Assembly: GCF_035998675.1 (NCBI RefSeq) | Contig: NZ_DASYHI010000007.1 | Span: 1 to 64,000, forward strand | Length of the DNA stretch: 64,000 nucleotides | From: Telluribacter sp035998675 | GTDB lineage: Bacteria > Bacteroidota > Bacteroidia > Cytophagales > Spirosomataceae | Direction: 5' to 3' | Shown here: positions 42,543 to 50,749 of the stretch, piece after piece | Position numbering within the stretch: the first letter of the stretch is position 1 | Layout: the number at the start of each line of letters is the position of its first letter | Translations under genes and position numbers: made by a program | The notes under the pieces: model-generated | Seen by the model: only the letters and a program-made list of their open reading frames with translations | Databases searched by the model: none | What the model was told of the DNA's origin: nothing

Positions 42543-43568
42543 ATGAGAGACGAACTTTACGTACGAAAACTGTTGTCCAGGTACCTATCTAACGAATGTA
42601 CTGAAGCGGAAATCAAAGAACTGTTTGCTTACCTGGGAACCCGGGAGGGAGAGCAGCTTTTACAGGAAGCCATCGACAGGGAGGCCAGGAATAAGGAATT
42701 GTCAGACGCTCCCATTGAATCCGGAATTTCGGGCAGGATGTATGACCGACTTTTGGGAAGCATTGAAAAAATGGATGAGGAAACGACAGTACCTGCTACT
42801 CCTTTCTATTACAGCAAAGGGTTCTGGCAAATGGCGGCTGCCCTGATTGGAATATTAATGGTAGTTGGAATAGGGTTCTATAGCGTTAACCGGAATTCCA
42901 AGCAGGTTTTTTCCACGGAGGCCGGACAGAAACGAACCCTAATACTACCCGATGGTTCACGGGTGATTTTAAATTCCGGTTCTACCCTGGTTTATGATAC
43001 CAAATGGCACGAAAACAAAACGCGTACTGTGGAGCTGGAAGGAGAAGCTTTTTTTGTCGTTTCGCACGACAGCGACCGGCCCTTTTTTGTGAAAACGGCA
43101 AGGGCTGAAATTAAGGTACTCGGGACGGCCTTCAACGTCAAATCCTTTAAACAAACGAATTCCTTTGAAACCACGCTGATTCGCGGTAAAGTCACTATCA
43201 GGGATTTAGACTCGCCGGAAAGTCAGGAGACGGTACTTACACCGAACGAGAAAGCCACACTAGGTACCGGATTATCCAAAATACAGACCAGCCGGATTGA
43301 GCCGGAAACCTCCGGTTACTGGCAGAAAGGTCGGCTGGTGTTTGAAGATGAATCAATCCAGAATATTACTGTAGAACTGGAAAAGTGGTTTGGCGTAAAG
43401 ATCATAATTGACGAGGAGTCAAAAAACTGCCGGTTTCACCTCAATGTGGACAAGGAAACCCTGCCCGAAGTACTCCGATTGTTTGAAACGATTACCGGCG
43501 CCAGGGCAGAAATAAACGGTAAAACCGTAGTATTCACTGGTAAATTATGCGAAGAGAATTTCCACTAA
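42543..43568 (+). CDS. FecR-type anti-sigma factor
   Basis: 341 residues from ATG 42543 (a TTG at 42540 precedes it). An N-terminal cytoplasmic sigma-binding part (1-85), one transmembrane helix (about 92-113, AAALIGILMVVGIGFYSV), a periplasmic FecR domain (QKRTLILPDGSRVILNSGS; EGEAFFVV; VLGTAFNVKSF) and a C-terminal DUF4974 part. It senses signal from the STN domain of SusC and releases the sigma factor. Full length for the family. Confidence 0.92.
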   Translation: MRDELYVRKLLSRYLSNECTEAEIKELFAYLGTREGEQLLQEAIDREARNKELSDAPIESGISGRMYDRLLGSIEKMDEETTVPATPFYYSKGFWQMAAALIGILMVVGIGFYSVNRNSKQVFSTEAGQKRTLILPDGSRVILNSGSTLVYDTKWHENKTRTVELEGEAFFVVSHDSDRPFFVKTARAEIKVLGTAFNVKSFKQTNSFETTLIRGKVTIRDLDSPESQETVLTPNEKATLGTGLSKIQTSRIEPETSGYWQKGRLVFEDESIQNITVELEKWFGVKIIIDEESKNCRFHLNVDKETLPEVLRLFETITGARAEINGKTVVFTGKLCEENFH

Positions 43569-43727
43569 AACTAATCAGCCTATCGATAGGAAGTACTAAC
43601 ACATTGACCCGGTAACAGGGAGTTTGTTCCGGAAAAATAATTCGGATGCTATCCCATCTCGCCAAAGATTATACAGATAGCACCCGGGTTCAATTAAATC
43701 TTTGATTCACTAAACCATTTCAAAAGT

Positions 43728-46700
43728 ATGAAAAATACTTTATTACCAGACTATTATCTTTCCTTACGTAGACGCAAGCCCAATTTTAAACTGATTTCTA
43801 TGTTAGCGTTGATGGTACTACTCATGAATATTATGCCGGTGCAGGGATTTGCTCCGGCTATGGAACCCAGAGTGTCGCTGAATCTAAAGGAGACTACTTT
43901 ACGGCAAGTGCTGTATGAGATTGAACGTCAAAGTAAGCTAAGCTTTTTTTACAGTTCCAACCAGATTGATACTAAAAAGAAAATAAGTATAAATCATAGT
44001 GGAGGACTTGAAGAGATTTTGAAAGAACTCTTTCATGAAACGGAAATCAGCTGGCAGGTGGAGGGCAAACATATCTTGCTGAAGAAAAAAGCAGAAGCCA
44101 AAAAACTATCTACATATAACGGAGACCGCTTAAACTTAAAAAGTGAAGAAGCGGCTAATTTGATCTCTCAGGCCTTATCAAAAGCTAATCCGCTACGTGC
44201 CGTTACCGGGGTGGTGCGTGATGATGCCAATGAGCCGTTACCGGGTGTTAGCATTGTTGTAAAGGGTACACAGCGGGGCACGGTTTCGGATCAGGATGGT
44301 AGGTTTTCAATTGAGGTGCCTGATGGTGATGTAACCTTGGTTTTTTCCTTTGTGGGATATACTCCCAGAGAAGTCAGGGTAGGGAATCAGTCTTCCTTGG
44401 ATGTTGCCTTACAAACAGATACCAAAGCCTTGTCGGAAGTGATTGTGGTTGGCTATGGAAGTGTAAAAAAGGAAAACCTGACCAGCTCGGTTTCAAAAAT
44501 TGGTTCGGATGCAATAGAAGGAAGGCCCATTTCAACGCTTAGCGATGCCTTCGCCGGCCAACTAGCCGGCGTACGGGCGCAGAGTGTTTCCGGTATCCCG
44601 GGTCAGGAGTTACAGATCCGCATCCGGGGTGTTAATACCATCAATGGGAACAGCAGCCCCCTGTATGTAATTGACGGTGTTCCGCGCGACGACATGAGCG
44701 ATATTAATCCGACCGATGTAGCTTCTATCCAAATCCTGAAGGATGCCTCGGCCACCGCTATTTACGGAGCTCGTGGCGCCAATGGGGTAGTGCTGATAGA
44801 AACCAAGCAAGGCGCTGGAAAACCATCCGTAACCTTTGATGCTTTTTACGGAATACAGGATCCGGAGAAGCTAGTGGGGATGATGAGTAAGGAGGAGTGG
44901 CTGGCTTATAATATCTGGGATCGGAACGATACCTGGTTACGACAGGGACGCTCAATGAAGGAACCCATGTCAGCCAGACCGGCCACCCTTCAGGTACCTG
45001 AGCAATGGCTTGACCCGAATAACAAAGGCACCGACTGGCAGCGCGCCATATTCACCCAGGCTCCCATCCAGAGTTATCAGGTGTCGGTATCAGGCAAAAA
45101 CGATATGGGGAGTGTGTATATGTCTGGGGGATATTTTGATCAGGATGGTGTGATTTACAACACCTACTACCGCCGCATGAACTTCCGTTTCAACGGGACG
45201 CTGAATGTTACCAACCGATTCAGGATCGGAATGAATCTGTCTCCTTCTTTCTCCACCCAGGATGATCGCGAAACGCAGGGCAAAGAAACGGTAATCCACC
45301 ATGCCATGGCGCAGTCGCCTCTGGTACAACTCGACGAAGCTACCCGCGACTGGGGGTATCCTGTAGGAATAGGTGCGGTGTATCCAAATCCGCTGGAACG
45401 CCTGAAATATACTACCGACCGTACCAACAAAAACAAGTTTACTTCGGTGGTGTGGGGAGAGTATGAGATCATGCCTAATCTGACTTTCAGATCCCAATTT
45501 GGCTATAATTATAATCAGGATCTTTACGAATTTTACCAGCCGGGAAATATTACTTACAACAATGGCTTTGTTACCCTGGGCAACAGCAATTCCCAAACGC
45601 TGAGAGACTGGTCGATCCAGAATACCGTATCGTACGATAAGAGCTTTGGGGACCACAACTTCAACCTGTTGGTTGGACAAAGTGCCGAAGACCGTTCCTA
45701 TTTCAGAATCCAGGCCGTAGCCAGCGGCTGGCCCAATGAAATCATTGAAACCCTTAATGTGGCTACCACGCCTACCCGGGCTTCTACCGATAGAAACAGT
45801 TCACGTATTTCTTCTTTCTTCGGCAGAGCAGGTTACAACTACCGGGAAAAATATCTGGTAAATGCTACCCTCCGTCGCGATGGTTCCTCCCGCTTTGGAT
45901 CAAATCATAAATGGGGAATCTTCCCGGCTGTTTCTGTTGGCTGGAAGCTTAACGAAGAAGAATTCCTTCGTAACGTTAACTGGTTATCCTTACTGAAGGT
46001 ACGGGCAGCCTGGGGTACCTCTGGCAACGACCGGATTGGTAACTACGACTATATGTCTAAACTGGGGATCAGTAATACTACCTGGGGCGACGCCGTGGTG
46101 CCCGGTCTGGTACCTTCCAATATTGAGAACCCTGACCTCAAATGGGAGGCTACTACCACCAGTGATTTTGGATTGGATATTTCGGCTTTCAATAACCGCC
46201 TTCAGGTCAACTTCGACTACTATATCAATCGGACTAACAACCTGTTGTTTAACCTGCCCATTCCTAATACTACTGGTTTTTCCAGTTTCAGAACCAATAT
46301 AGGTTCAATTCAGAATAAGGGATGGGAAGTTGATCTGACCACTGTTAATACCTCAGGTGAGGTACGCTGGACTTCTTCATTAAATTTGTCGGCCAACAAA
46401 AATAAGGTACTTGATATGGGTGGCATAAACCAATTTACCAGTACCAACTGGGATGCACAATTTATTACCCGTGTCGGTGGACCTGTCTCACAATTTTACG
46501 TGTACCGGACCAACGGCATTCTTACCAGATCTGATTTTAATGATGCCGGAAAAGCGACAGTTCCCATATTTCCGGGACAGGAGGAGGGGAACGTAAAATA
46601 CATTGATCAGAACGGCGACGGACTAATAAACGCCAATGATCTGGTACCTTACGGAAACAACCTGCCTGATTTGATCTACGGATTTACGAACCGTGTCAAG

Positions 46701-47216
46701 TGGAGAAACTTCGAATTCAGTGTACTGCTACAGGGACAAAAGGGCGGTGATGTCCTCTTCCTGGGACAGCGTCAACTTGACAATGGAAACACCAACGTAA
46801 ACAACTTTTCCCGTTGGGTACGCGCCTGGAAACCCGACTACGAAGCCAAGTATGGTCCGGGCGAAAACCCAATACCAGACTATCTGGGGGTAGATATGTC
46901 CTGGGATGGGGAAACTCCTTATACCAAAGGCAAAAAGTCGGACAACAACAGTGATTTCCGTATTTACGATGCTTCCTTCCTCAGGATCAGGAACATTGCT
47001 CTTAACTATACTTTGCCTAAGAGTATTGGCGGCAGGAGTTTTTACAAAGGCGCTCGACTGTATGTTTCGGTGGATAACCTCAAAACCTTTGATAACTACC
47101 CCGGTGTAACCCCTGAGACCAACAGCTTTGGAAATTCTACCACCCAGGCCGGGGTGGACTATAGTACTTATCCATTATCAAAGAAATACACGGTTGGTAT
47201 TAATGTAACTTTCTAA
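43728..47216 (+). CDS. susC: SusC/RagA TonB-dependent outer-membrane transporter
   Basis: 1162 residues. Parts: N-terminal membrane/signal region, an STN domain at about 48-125 (LNLKETTLRQVLYEIERQS), a carboxypeptidase-regulatory-like domain (VTGVVRDDANEPLPGVSI), TonB box-like region and plug (SEVIVVGYGSVKKENLTSS; DAFAGQLAGV), then a long barrel ending in YTVGINVTF. It imports oligosaccharide with SusD. The STN domain is the type that signals to FecR, which fits the two genes upstream. Ten bases separate it from susD. Confidence 0.95.
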   Translation: MKNTLLPDYYLSLRRRKPNFKLISMLALMVLLMNIMPVQGFAPAMEPRVSLNLKETTLRQVLYEIERQSKLSFFYSSNQIDTKKKISINHSGGLEEILKELFHETEISWQVEGKHILLKKKAEAKKLSTYNGDRLNLKSEEAANLISQALSKANPLRAVTGVVRDDANEPLPGVSIVVKGTQRGTVSDQDGRFSIEVPDGDVTLVFSFVGYTPREVRVGNQSSLDVALQTDTKALSEVIVVGYGSVKKENLTSSVSKIGSDAIEGRPISTLSDAFAGQLAGVRAQSVSGIPGQELQIRIRGVNTINGNSSPLYVIDGVPRDDMSDINPTDVASIQILKDASATAIYGARGANGVVLIETKQGAGKPSVTFDAFYGIQDPEKLVGMMSKEEWLAYNIWDRNDTWLRQGRSMKEPMSARPATLQVPEQWLDPNNKGTDWQRAIFTQAPIQSYQVSVSGKNDMGSVYMSGGYFDQDGVIYNTYYRRMNFRFNGTLNVTNRFRIGMNLSPSFSTQDDRETQGKETVIHHAMAQSPLVQLDEATRDWGYPVGIGAVYPNPLERLKYTTDRTNKNKFTSVVWGEYEIMPNLTFRSQFGYNYNQDLYEFYQPGNITYNNGFVTLGNSNSQTLRDWSIQNTVSYDKSFGDHNFNLLVGQSAEDRSYFRIQAVASGWPNEIIETLNVATTPTRASTDRNSSRISSFFGRAGYNYREKYLVNATLRRDGSSRFGSNHKWGIFPAVSVGWKLNEEEFLRNVNWLSLLKVRAAWGTSGNDRIGNYDYMSKLGISNTTWGDAVVPGLVPSNIENPDLKWEATTTSDFGLDISAFNNRLQVNFDYYINRTNNLLFNLPIPNTTGFSSFRTNIGSIQNKGWEVDLTTVNTSGEVRWTSSLNLSANKNKVLDMGGINQFTSTNWDAQFITRVGGPVSQFYVYRTNGILTRSDFNDAGKATVPIFPGQEEGNVKYIDQNGDGLINANDLVPYGNNLPDLIYGFTNRVKWRNFEFSVLLQGQKGGDVLFLGQRQLDNGNTNVNNFSRWVRAWKPDYEAKYGPGENPIPDYLGVDMSWDGETPYTKGKKSDNNSDFRIYDASFLRIRNIALNYTLPKSIGGRSFYKGARLYVSVDNLKTFDNYPGVTPETNSFGNSTTQAGVDYSTYPLSKKYTVGINVTF

Positions 47217-47226
47217 GAAGCAAAAC

Positions 47227-48699
47227 ATGAAAAAGATCATATATTCTACCTTGCTGATAGCGAGCGTTTCTCTTTCAGCCTGTACCAAGTTCCTGGAACT
47301 TACTCCCCAATCTGAATATAGTGTAGCCGGAGCCTACAAAACGCAGAACGATTTCCAGCAGGCCATTGCGGGAGTTTATGCCGCTCAGCAAGGGTTGTAT
47401 TCCCCCAACGAATCCTGGTTTAGAAAACTAATAGCCAGAACGGACGAGGTAAGTGTGGGGCAAATGTATCTGGAGGGAATGGACCAGTTTATAGATAATG
47501 CCACGCATCCCTGGGTGGGGCAGTCCTGGAATTCATATTACAGAATCATTAATCTCAGTAATTTGATCCTGGATAAAGTGGATCAGGGGGAATTTACTGA
47601 TCCTAAAATGCGTGACTATATCAAGGGAGAAGCCTACATGTTCCGGGCCTATTCGTACTGGACACTGGGGTGGATCTTTGGAGGAGTACCACTTCTTGAA
47701 AAGCCGCAGTCCATAGCCGATATAAAAACAGTAAAGCGGGCCTCGCAGGAAGAAACCTTTGCTTTTGCCGAAAACGACTACAAGAAAGCCATAGAGTTGC
47801 TTCCGGTCGAATGGACAGGGGCTAACAAGGGCAGAGTCACAAAGTATGCCGCAGAAGGTATGCTGGCGCGGCTTTTCATGTTTAAGTCGAAGTTTGCCCA
47901 GGCCAAACCCTTATTGGCGGACATTATTAATTCGGGTAAATATGCCATGGAAAGCAATTATAGAAATGCTTTTAATGATGGGTTTGATAACGGGAAAGAG
48001 CGCGTATGGGAGGTGCAGTTTACCGGCGGGCAAACCGGCGAAGGCCAGACTTTCACCACCGGACTGCTTCCCGAAGGCTTTAATGATAAATCCGTTATGC
48101 CTTTCTCCGGCTATTCAACTGCTATGCGGGTAGCACCCAGTTTTTATAATAGTTATGAAAAAGGTGATCTGCGCCGGGACCAGTCTATCCTGAAAGGGTG
48201 GGTTAGTAATACCGGAGTGAGAGATACGGTATCCATGTTCATTATCAAATATCATCCCCATACCTATGTGCCCAAAACGCAACAGGACTGGGCTAATAAC
48301 CTGCCCATACTACGGTATACTGACGTAAAAATGATGTACGCCGAAGCTCTGAATGAAGAAGGATATACCGCCGGGGGCGAGGCTTTCACTATTTTGAATG
48401 AGGTAAGAAAGCGTGCCGGCCTTCCGGCTCTTACGGCAGCAAACCTGCCGACGCAGGCAGCCTTTAGAGAAGCCCTGAGAAGAGAGCGCCGCTCGGAGTT
48501 TGCTTTTGAAGGATTGAGGTGGCTGGACCTGATAAGATGGGATATAGCCGAAAAAACCATGAATCAATTCTTGTCACTTCCGCTGGAAGGAGGAGGAATT
48601 TACACCATGAAGCCAACCCACCGACTCTTTGCAATTCCCTTTGAGGAGCTGAGCCGATACGGAAACGAACAGGTACTCTGGCAAAATCCGGGATACTGA
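47227..48699 (+). CDS. susD: RagB/SusD glycan-binding lipoprotein
   Basis: 490 residues with a lipobox (SVSLSAC, Cys19). Sequence signs of SusD: FLELTPQSEYS near the start, AEALNEEGYTAGGEAFTILNEVRKRAG and the C-terminal LRRERRSEFAFEGLRWLDLIRW. It caps the SusC barrel and binds glycan at the cell surface. Its GTAC density (5 in 1473 bp) is close to random, unlike most neighbours, which may reflect a different origin. A hairpin follows the stop. Confidence 0.95.
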   Translation: MKKIIYSTLLIASVSLSACTKFLELTPQSEYSVAGAYKTQNDFQQAIAGVYAAQQGLYSPNESWFRKLIARTDEVSVGQMYLEGMDQFIDNATHPWVGQSWNSYYRIINLSNLILDKVDQGEFTDPKMRDYIKGEAYMFRAYSYWTLGWIFGGVPLLEKPQSIADIKTVKRASQEETFAFAENDYKKAIELLPVEWTGANKGRVTKYAAEGMLARLFMFKSKFAQAKPLLADIINSGKYAMESNYRNAFNDGFDNGKERVWEVQFTGGQTGEGQTFTTGLLPEGFNDKSVMPFSGYSTAMRVAPSFYNSYEKGDLRRDQSILKGWVSNTGVRDTVSMFIIKYHPHTYVPKTQQDWANNLPILRYTDVKMMYAEALNEEGYTAGGEAFTILNEVRKRAGLPALTAANLPTQAAFREALRRERRSEFAFEGLRWLDLIRWDIAEKTMNQFLSLPLEGGGIYTMKPTHRLFAIPFEELSRYGNEQVLWQNPGY

Positions 48700-48710
48700 C
48701 AGAAAGTAAG

Positions 48711-48739
48711 AACTTTGGCCATTGCTGATGGCCAAAGTT
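48711..48739 (+). terminator. Hairpin after susD (terminator or processing site)
   Basis: AACTTTGGCCAT (48711-48722) pairs perfectly with 48728-48739, followed by CTTT. The T-run is short, so it may only partly stop transcription and set a lower level of the downstream enzymes. Confidence 0.65.
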
Positions 48740-48782
48740 CTTTAAAGGACTATTTATTCCTTAACACCTTAATTTTCGTAGT

Positions 48783-50552
48783 ATGATCAATAAATTAGTA
48801 GTTCTCGCCCTACTGGTACTGGGAACCGTAGGTACTTTGTTTTCAAAAGATTATAAAGATAACTACATTCAGTACAAGCCTGTGCAGCTATCTGCTGCCG
48901 AAAAACAGATCCTGAAAGAGTCGCTTGATAAGCTGCATGACCGTTACGATCCGCAGGAAAAGATGCTGACCAAAACCCTGACCGGCTGGAACTACCATAC
49001 CGATGCCGAAAGCGGGGTGTACCATGAGGTACGTGGTTCTCTCAACTATGCCGTTGGACTCCTGGATCTCGGGGAGAAACAGTATGAGCAGCGGGCATTC
49101 GATATCATCAAAAAGGTAATCTCTTTGCAGGATACAGTAAGTACCAACAAAACAGCCGGTATCTGGCCTTACTACATGGAGGAACCACTGACTACCAAGA
49201 AGTCGCCCGCCGACTGGAACTGGGCTGACTTCAACGGGGTGAGCCTACTGGACATCTATATGGGTCACCAGGCCAAACTGCCCGAGGATCTGAAATCTAT
49301 GATCCGTACGTCCCTCATCTACGCCGCCAAATCCATTCAGAAGCGCAATGTGCAGCCGGGTTATACCAATATTGCCATTATGGGTACCTACATGACGTAC
49401 ATGACCTCCCACCTGTTTGACCTGCCCGACATGAAAGTATATGCCAAAAACCGTCTGGATAATTTTTATGATTATACCCTAAAGCGCGGCTTTACGGAAT
49501 ATAACAGTCCAACCTACACGGTGGTGGCGCTGGATGAACTGGACCGGATGAAACGCCATATTGTAGATAAGGATGCCAAACAAAAGATAGAGGCACTTTA
49601 TAATACGGCCTGGGAGGTAGTGGCGCAACATTACCATAAACCAACGGGCCAATGGGCCGGGCCGCACAGCCGCGCGTACAGTTCCCTGCTCATGCCTACC
49701 GTATATGGTATTTTCAAAGAAGCCTCCAATGGTAAGGTGGATCTGCCGGGTGCCATGGCCCGTAATGATGTCAAGGTCAAGCACCAGATCCCGGCTCAGC
49801 TTATGCCTTACTTCCTGTCTCCAAAGTACCCACGTACCCAGCAGGATGTATTGTCCATTGATGATCCTAAAATTATCGGTACCACCTACCTGACTGACAA
49901 ATATGCCTTGTCTACGGCTAACCGATCCAGCCTGTGGAACCAGCGTCGGCCTTTTCTGGCCTATTGGGGTACTCCCGAAAAACCACACTACCTGCAGGTA
50001 AGGTTTCTACACGATCTGTACGATTTTAGCTCTGCCAGCTTTTACAGCGAGCAGAAAGAAAACAATGTACTGGCTGCCATCAACTTCCTGACCAACGGCG
50101 GTGATAAACACATCAGTATTGATAAACTGAAAGACGGTAAGTTCAGGGCCAAAGACCTGCGACTGCGGTTTGAATTCGGGAATGTGCCGGTGGATCAGCT
50201 TGCCTTACCCCAATCGGTCAATGATGTAGTTACTGAGCGTATAGATGGTCTTAACTTCACCTTGCAACTCTATCAGGCCGCCTTTGGTGACCACAAAGGA
50301 TACTGGGAAAAAGGAGGCGATGAAAAAGCCTCCTGGCTAGATTTCGTCCTTTATAAGGGAGCGGAGAAAGACATCGATTTAACTACCATGAATGAAGCAG
50401 TACTTGGTTTTGCATTTAATCTGTCGGATACTAAACCAGCAAAGATGAAAGCTCCCGTAGTTTCAAAAAGCGGAGAATCACTTTCTGCCAGCTGGCAGGG
50501 ATTAGGCGTTGAGGCAAATATAAAACCGATGCCCCAGCCTAAGAATCTTTAA
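48783..50552 (+). CDS. Secreted protein of unknown family in PL12 locus, candidate glycan enzyme
   Basis: 589 residues with a signal peptide (MINKLVVLALLVLGTVGTLFS). The first 350 residues look all-helical with repeated helix-turn segments rich in Trp, Tyr and His (ADWNWADFNGVSL; AGPHSRAYSSLLMPTV), resembling an (alpha/alpha)6 toroid. The remaining 220 residues look beta-rich (LRFEFGNVPVDQLALP). That layout, toroid then beta sandwich, is shared by many polysaccharide lyases and GH88/GH105-like enzymes. I do not recognise the family. Candidate catalytic residues lie near NWADFNG and GPHSRAYS. Position between susD and the PL12 lyase suggests action on the same glycan. Confidence 0.65.
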   Translation: MINKLVVLALLVLGTVGTLFSKDYKDNYIQYKPVQLSAAEKQILKESLDKLHDRYDPQEKMLTKTLTGWNYHTDAESGVYHEVRGSLNYAVGLLDLGEKQYEQRAFDIIKKVISLQDTVSTNKTAGIWPYYMEEPLTTKKSPADWNWADFNGVSLLDIYMGHQAKLPEDLKSMIRTSLIYAAKSIQKRNVQPGYTNIAIMGTYMTYMTSHLFDLPDMKVYAKNRLDNFYDYTLKRGFTEYNSPTYTVVALDELDRMKRHIVDKDAKQKIEALYNTAWEVVAQHYHKPTGQWAGPHSRAYSSLLMPTVYGIFKEASNGKVDLPGAMARNDVKVKHQIPAQLMPYFLSPKYPRTQQDVLSIDDPKIIGTTYLTDKYALSTANRSSLWNQRRPFLAYWGTPEKPHYLQVRFLHDLYDFSSASFYSEQKENNVLAAINFLTNGGDKHISIDKLKDGKFRAKDLRLRFEFGNVPVDQLALPQSVNDVVTERIDGLNFTLQLYQAAFGDHKGYWEKGGDEKASWLDFVLYKGAEKDIDLTTMNEAVLGFAFNLSDTKPAKMKAPVVSKSGESLSASWQGLGVEANIKPMPQPKNL

Positions 50553-50586
50553 CCCAAACAACCGGGACTTATGTCCACACAGTTTT

Positions 50587-50627
50587 TAAAAAAAAGCTTC
50601 CTCTCCTAAAGTGGAAGCTTTTTTTTA
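50587..50627 (+). terminator. Intrinsic terminator between enzyme genes
   Basis: AAAAAAGCTTCC / GGAAGCTTTTTTTT stem with an 11-base loop (50590-50625), located about 40 bp after the stop at 50552. Confidence 0.85.
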
Positions 50628-50749
50628 GGCCTCTGAATGGAGAATGAATACTAGCCTACCTGGCATTAGTAGCCATTGATAGAATAGCAAGTTCTTTAAG
50701 TAGTTTGAAAGAAATCCTCCCTTCTTCAACCAGTAATAAGTTATTTACC

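Noticed and set aside
44971..45680. 196-residue antisense frame in susC (45090-45680)
   Set aside because: Overlaps conserved barrel coding sequence, with no signal, family match or promoter.
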